Shown one piece after another: positions 59,865 to 64,000 of a stretch of DNA of 64,000 bases. Below the pieces are notes generated by a model that made no database searches, was not told the DNA's origin, and saw nothing but the letters and a program-made list of their open reading frames with translations. The DNA lies in the NCBI GenBank assembly GCA_965231765.1, contig OZ246887.1:4960001-5024000 (forward strand), written 5' to 3'. Made by a program: the position numbers and the translations under genes. The DNA comes from JAAXHF01 sp963665955 (lineage in GTDB: Bacteria; Desulfobacterota; Binatia; Bin18). Each line of letters opens with the position of its first letter. The first letter of the stretch is position 1.

Positions 59865-61196
59865 TTACAAGCGTTTTTTGGCTTCCATATCAACCACCAT
59901 CGTCTGTGCTGTCAACCAGAAAAAGACGGCTGAGACCAGATTCATGATAACCGCCGTCCATAGCAGAGAATGACGGATGGCCCCCGGAGTGCCGATCAGA
60001 TCGTTCATGATACCTATTGTTTGCGGTCCGGCACTCAGCCCGATGATCGTTATAATAAAAATAAAGACGGCTGAGCCCATCGCCCGCATCGCTGGAGGGA
60101 CGAGGTCTTGGACAATAGAGCCGGAGGGACCAAGCCACAGCGTGCCAAAGAAGTTGGCCGGCAGGAAACACAGCAGCGCCAGACGGGTATCAGACAAGAT
60201 AAAGCCGCCAACCAGAAAGGGAACGGCCAGGATGGCACCAATCATCCCCACATAGGCTCGTGCCCGAGGTTGACGGTGCACCCAGCGGTCGGCCAGCCAA
60301 CCGCCAGAGAACGCCCCCAAACCTCCGCCCAAAGCGGTAATCCATGACAGCCACAAGCCTAACTCTCCGGGAGTCATGCCATGCAAGCGGATAAAAAAGG
60401 CCGGCAGCCACGTCCCTAAACCGTACCCCGCATAGGCTTGAAAAGCCCCAGCCAGGCTGACTCGACGCCCAGCTGGCAGCGAGGTAAAAAACCGCGCGGT
60501 TTCTTTTATGCCGTAGTCTCTGGTCCGGATCGGTTGTCGCTCACTCATGCCCCGGGGAGGTTCACGAACCGTCAGCCGGACAAGCAGCGCAATGAGCAGC
60601 CCGGGCAGGCCAACCGCCATGAACGCCATGCGCCAGCCATACGCGTCGTTCAGCCACCCGCCGAGCCAGTAGCCCAGACCAACTCCGACGTAGATCCCGC
60701 TGGCGTAGATGGCGAGGGCCGTGGCACGCTTTTCGGGTGGAAAATAGTCGGACAGTAAGGAATGAACTGGAGGGGTACAGCCCGCCTCACCGATACCGAC
60801 GCCAATCCGGGCGAGAGCGAGACCGGTAAAACCTTGGGCCAAACCTGAGGCGGCAGTCATCAGACTCCAGACCGCCACGCTGATAGCAATCAGGCTCCGG
60901 CGTACCCACCGATCAGCCAAGCGAGCCAGAGGAATACCCGCAACGGTATAAAAAATGGCAAAGGCAAAGCCAGTCAGAAAACCGAGCGCCGTGTCTGAGA
61001 TTTGCAAGTCTTGTTTAATCGGTTCCAGGAGAATGGCCAGAATCTGTCGATCAATGAAATTAAAAATATAGACAACAAACAGAACGCCCAAGACGTAATA
61101 GGCGTACGGGCCACCGACTTCGGGAGGCGATTCACTCGATGCTGGGGAGTCTTGGAGAGGCTCGTCTTTCACGGCTTCCACCGCAGGGGTTTGCAT
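59865..61196 (-). CDS. MFS transporter, spinster-like
   Basis: 443 residues with AAGGAAAG upstream. Twelve membrane segments. Spinster family marks: YVLGVLFVVYIFNFIDRQILAIL, LLEPIKQDLQISDTALGFLTGFAFAIFY, GVGIGEAGCTPPVHSLLSDYFPPEKRA. Spinster-like bacterial carriers export or import lipophilic organic acids. Paired with the NTF2-like gene and divergent from the LLM gene at 61333, with a 136-base shared promoter region. Confidence 0.88.
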   Translation of the reverse strand: MQTPAVEAVKDEPLQDSPASSESPPEVGGPYAYYVLGVLFVVYIFNFIDRQILAILLEPIKQDLQISDTALGFLTGFAFAIFYTVAGIPLARLADRWVRRSLIAISVAVWSLMTAASGLAQGFTGLALARIGVGIGEAGCTPPVHSLLSDYFPPEKRATALAIYASGIYVGVGLGYWLGGWLNDAYGWRMAFMAVGLPGLLIALLVRLTVREPPRGMSERQPIRTRDYGIKETARFFTSLPAGRRVSLAGAFQAYAGYGLGTWLPAFFIRLHGMTPGELGLWLSWITALGGGLGAFSGGWLADRWVHRQPRARAYVGMIGAILAVPFLVGGFILSDTRLALLCFLPANFFGTLWLGPSGSIVQDLVPPAMRAMGSAVFIFIITIIGLSAGPQTIGIMNDLIGTPGAIRHSLLWTAVIMNLVSAVFFWLTAQTMVVDMEAKKRL

Positions 61197-61332
61197 GCGT
61201 CTTTCCTTCCTTAGCGATAACCGCTCCTCTTCTGGCTCAGGTCTGCCAGATTGTCAAGCTGCGTTCAGTCCTCGTTACTTTCTTCGCCGTATGTTACAGT
61301 CGGGCCGATTTTATCGTCCTGAAGGAGGAAAC

Positions 61333-62328
61333 ATGGCGCGCAAGATTTCAGTTGGTATCGATTGGCAGGGAAACATTGATTACAAAGCGATTATTGAAAA
61401 AATTCAGATTGCTGACGCGGCAGGTGTTCACTCAGCCTGGATTCCGGAAGCCTGGGGACGGGACGCGTTTACGATTCTTTCCGTCTTGGCCTACGAGACC
61501 AAAAATATTCAGCTCGGCAGCGGGATTGCGAATATTTACTCCCGCACTCCCGCTGCCTTAGCTCAACATTTTGCGACCATGGACGAGTTGTCCGGCGGAC
61601 GGATGATTATTGGCCTCGGTACCAGCGGCGCGCAAGTCATTGAGCATTTTCACGGCGTGCCGTTTGAGCCGCCCCGCACCCGGCTCAAGGAATACATCGA
61701 GATCATCAACCTCTTGATGAAAGGCGAGAAGCTCAATTATAAGGGCAAGCTGTTTGACTTGCAGCGCGGCTTTACTCTGCGTTTTAAGCCGGTCCGGGAT
61801 CAAATTCCTATTTACCTGGCGACGCTCAACGCCAAGAGCCTCAAACTCACCGCTGAGTTAGCCGACGGCTGGTTGCCAATCTGGCTGCCGATGAAGAAAC
61901 TCAAAGAGGAAATCGACGCGATTCGCAAGATGAGTGTAGCCGCTGGTCGGCCTGCCGATGCGGTCTCAGTCCGCGCGCCGGGTGGGGTGTCTGTCACCAA
62001 GAACGTCGAGAAGGCCCGCGCTGCTCAGGCAGGTACCGCCGCATTTTATATTGGTCGGATGGGTGTCTATTATGCGGCTCAGCTGACCCGGCTTGGGCAT
62101 GCCGAGACCGTTGAGAAAGTGAAAGCCGCCTGGGAAAATGGCTCACGGGCGGCAGCGGAAGCGGTGACTGATGAACTGGTAGATGAAACACTTTGTGCTG
62201 GTTCGGCGGAGGAGTGCATTGAGCGCCTCCAAGCGCAAGAAGAGTGTGGGGTGAATGTTCACACCGTCAGTGTCGATGCCACCGATAATAAAGAATACGA
62301 GCAGACCTTAGCCAAGCTGGTTGGGTAA
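61333..62328 (+). CDS. LLM class F420-type oxidoreductase (Mer-like)
   Basis: 331 residues from the ATG at 61333 (GAAGGAGG upstream); the frame is open 46 codons further but overlaps the MFS promoter side. MARKISVGIDWQGNIDYKAI, ADAAGVHSAWIPEAWGRDAFTILSVLA, LGSGIANIYSRTPAALAQHFATMDEL, GLGTSGAQVIEHFHGVPFEPP. The PEAWGRDAF and NIYSRTPA segments resemble methylene-tetrahydromethanopterin-reductase-like (Mer) LLM proteins, many of which are F420-dependent. Substrate unknown. Confidence 0.87.
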   Translation: MARKISVGIDWQGNIDYKAIIEKIQIADAAGVHSAWIPEAWGRDAFTILSVLAYETKNIQLGSGIANIYSRTPAALAQHFATMDELSGGRMIIGLGTSGAQVIEHFHGVPFEPPRTRLKEYIEIINLLMKGEKLNYKGKLFDLQRGFTLRFKPVRDQIPIYLATLNAKSLKLTAELADGWLPIWLPMKKLKEEIDAIRKMSVAAGRPADAVSVRAPGGVSVTKNVEKARAAQAGTAAFYIGRMGVYYAAQLTRLGHAETVEKVKAAWENGSRAAAEAVTDELVDETLCAGSAEECIERLQAQEECGVNVHTVSVDATDNKEYEQTLAKLVG

Positions 62329-62676
62329 TTGCCCCTCTTCTGCGCCCTTTTGTCCCCTCTCCCTGAGGGCTGGGCCTGTCCTGAGCCTTTCGATTACGTT
62401 CAAGCCAGGCCCGCCGAAGGGGTGCGGGCTATGCCCTATAGAGTTTCAATCTCCTACGGAGATATGCGGTCATTCCGACTTACAAAACGCCCGTTTTTGG
62501 AGACATCCTGCGGGGCAGGGCGGCCAGCGGCTGGACTGCCCCTCGGACCCCCCGTCGCTCGGCGGAGCAGCGGCGCGGAGACGGTGCAGGACCCGCCTGA
62601 GTGGTTCTGGGTTGGGGTTTGCAGTGGCAGAGAGGGGGAAAAATCCGCCTTTCTTTGAAGGGGAAGCCAAACAGAT
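62329..62676. repeat. Repeat-bearing intergenic stretch
   Basis: Carries a truncated copy of the palindromic element (CCCTCTCCCTGAGGG, 62355-62369), directly followed by an inverted pair GGGCCTG (62372-62378) and CAGGCCC (62406-62412) around CCTGAGCCTTTCGATTACG. The latter is of a type that recurs in many environmental genomes as a dispersed intergenic repeat. The remaining part (62420-62676) is GC-rich with overlapping meaningless frames. Confidence 0.5.
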
Positions 62677-63191
62677 ATGGATCAACTTGCCTCGTTCTTC
62701 TGGGACAATCTGAACTCAGTCCTGCTCTTCATTACAGCGATTGGAAGCCTCGTCGCTGCCAGCGTTAGCCTCCTCGTCTACCGAGCACAAAAGGGATCGC
62801 CGGACATTATCGCCAGCACGCGGGAGACGTTCTCTCAAGCCCCTGACGCAGAGTTAGTGACCCACATGGTCGCTTTTCACCAGCCACCTGACCAGGTGGC
62901 CACCTGGCCGACCAAGCCGGTCAGGTGGCTGTTCTATGAGGTGCGTATTGCCAAGTCTCGCTACAAGTGGCTGGCCGTCCAAGGCAAGGAGAAGAGAAAC
63001 GCCACGCGCACCGAGATCCTCGGTTATGCTCTCGGTAGCGACTGGACGGACTGCATCCGGTACGATCCGCCCGTCGGGGGGGGTGTATCCTGCTGCACAC
63101 AGACGCGCCGAAGCACCCAAAGCTCCTCTTCCGCGTCCGCTTGCGCTCGGACTTTCGCACGAAGCGCAAGGTAAAAGTGCTCTCCATGTAA
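62677..63191 (+). pseudogene. Membrane-anchored unknown protein, frameshifted at a G8 run
   Basis: The N-terminal part reads MDQLASFFWDNLNSVLLFIT with one membrane segment (SVLLFITAIGSLVAASVSLLV), followed by a soluble part (WLFYEVRIAKSRYKWLAVQG, YALGSDWTDCIRYDPP). At 63076-63083 there are eight Gs. The original frame then becomes Ser/Cys/Arg-rich and stops at 63174. The +1/-2 frame instead gives CILLHTDAPKHPKLLFRVRL, DFRTKRKVKVLSM and a TAA at 63191, a far more protein-like end. One added G (or two lost) would restore a ~171-residue protein. Sequencing error or a phase-variable run are both possible. Confidence 0.6.
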
Positions 63192-63326
63192 CGCCCCCGC
63201 GCTCTTCATTACGTCTGATAATGGGCGATTGTGTCCCGCTTGGGCCAGGCCGGCCTTCCAAGGCGGCCCCCCGCGCCTATAAGCTCCGTGCTCTTTTCTG
63301 CCATGCTTGCGGGAGAAGAAGACGTT

Positions 63327-63348
63327 TATGATACACTTATGATACACT
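63327..63348 (+). repeat. Perfect 11-bp tandem repeat before the antiporter gene
   Basis: TATGATACACT occurs twice head-to-tail (63327-63337 and 63338-63348), ending 6 bases before the ATG at 63355. It occupies the place where a ribosome site would be expected, and no Shine-Dalgarno is visible there. Confidence 0.7.
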
Positions 63349-63354
63349 GTGCGT

Positions 63355-64000
63355 ATGCCTGAAGTTGCCTATCTCCAGGACTTGGTCATCGTGTTTGGGG
63401 TGGCGGTGACGGTCGTCACCCTCCTGCAACGCGCGGGCTTTCCCTCGATTGCCGGGTTCGTCCTGACCGGGGCGCTGGTCGGGCCGACCGGCCTCGGCCT
63501 CGTCAACGATGCCCATCATGTCGAGGTCCTGGCCGAGGTGGGCGTCGTGCTCCTGCTCTTCGGGATTGGTCTGGAACTCTCGCTCGACCGTCTCCGGCAT
63601 CTGTGGCAAGCCATCTTGGTGGGCGGGGGCCTGCAGGTCGCCCTCACGGTGGCGGGCACGGCAGGGGTGGCCCTGTGGTTCGGGCTGGCGCCCGGCCCCG
63701 CGCTCTTCCTCGGCTGTATCGTCGCCGTCTCCAGCACGGCCGTCGTTCTGCGTGCCCTGTCCACGAGCGGCGAATTGGAAGCGCCGCACGGCCGCCTGGC
63801 CGTCGGCATCCTCGTCTTCCAGGACCTGTGCGTGGTGCCGATGATGTTGGCCGTCCCCTACCTGGCTGGAGAAGGAGGAGCCATCGGGGACATTGTCGTG
63901 ACGGTTGGCACGGCCCTCGTCGTCCTCGTGGGGGTGTTGCTGGCCGCCCGCCGCGTCGTCCCCCGCTTGCTCGCGTTCGTGGCCCGGACGCGCGAACGCG
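63355..64000 (+). CDS. CPA2-type cation:proton antiporter (KefB-like), N-terminal part
   Basis: An open frame from the ATG at 63355 runs past the window end (215 codons). MPEVAYLQDLVIVFGVAVTV, FPSIAGFVLTGALVGPTGLG, EVGVVLLLFGIGLELSLDRL, CIVAVSSTAVVLRALS, and LVFQDLCVVPMML match the Na+/H+ exchanger domain of CPA2 carriers, with the VSSTAVV and FQDL motifs typical of Kef proteins. It exchanges K+ or Na+ for H+ across the inner membrane. The regulatory domains lie outside the window. This gene is noticeably GC-richer than the rest of the window. Confidence 0.88.
   Translation, partial: MPEVAYLQDLVIVFGVAVTVVTLLQRAGFPSIAGFVLTGALVGPTGLGLVNDAHHVEVLAEVGVVLLLFGIGLELSLDRLRHLWQAILVGGGLQVALTVAGTAGVALWFGLAPGPALFLGCIVAVSSTAVVLRALSTSGELEAPHGRLAVGILVFQDLCVVPMMLAVPYLAGEGGAIGDIVVTVGTALVVLVGVLLAARRVVPRLLAFVARTRER

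Overview
The window looks like chromosome from an uncultured, metabolically broad bacterium. It carries six luciferase-like (LLM) flavin/F420-type oxidoreductases, two crotonase-fold proteins, an acyl-CoA ligase, a double CaiB/BaiF CoA-transferase, two amidohydrolases, two carboxymuconolactone-decarboxylase-like proteins and several MFS carriers. This mix resembles Candidatus Entotheonella/Tectomicrobia and related deltaproteobacterial lineages, but that assignment is an inference from gene content only. Apart from an isolated infA (IF-1), no informational marker was seen. No rRNA, tRNA or CRISPR array was recognised.

Layout: 1-800 secreted proteins; 1.5-8 kb a CMD protein, DUF309, then a forward operon (4-hydroxybutyryl-CoA-dehydratase-like protein, DUF1329 protein, crotonase, SMP-30-like propeller) ended by a hairpin; 8.1-8.7 kb a MazF/RHH toxin-antitoxin cassette bracketed by a 46-bp direct repeat of the start of the next gene (NUDIX); 9.5-12.4 kb a methyltransferase fragment, quinone oxidoreductase, PaaG-like crotonase and rhodanese; 12.4-16.2 kb a reverse operon (SDR, LLM, pdxJ, MetX-like hydrolase, DUF2283 with an internal stop); 16.3-24.6 kb argE-like, zinc dehydrogenase, LLM, then an MFS / LLM / Tat-LLM / PrpF operon.

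24.6-33.9 kb is a defence island. It starts with an integrase relic and ends in nuclease and ParA scraps. It holds hsdM, fic and hsdR of a type I restriction system plus a PIN/RHH toxin-antitoxin pair. The specificity gene is reduced to its first ~120 codons and fused to the tail of an unrelated AAA_4-type regulator. A hicBA relic and a fragment of a second hsdR lie between the genes. The island therefore looks like a once-active type I system worn down by deletions.

34-63 kb returns to metabolism: alpha/beta hydrolase, an AT-rich FadD, NTF2-like proteins, DMT half-transporters, two MFS genes, infA, D-2-hydroxyacid dehydrogenase, M20 peptidase, CMD, LLM, two amidohydrolases, then a six-gene reverse operon (VOC, amidase, membrane protein, DUF898/YjgN, M48 protease, double CaiB). 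An M3 peptidase with a twin-domain protein, a DUF4160/DUF2442 pair, a DUF4143 relic, an NTF2/MFS pair and a sixth LLM follow. The window ends in a membrane protein frameshifted at a G8 run and a truncated CPA2 antiporter. Palindromic CCCTCTCCCT-type elements sit in several intergenic gaps.
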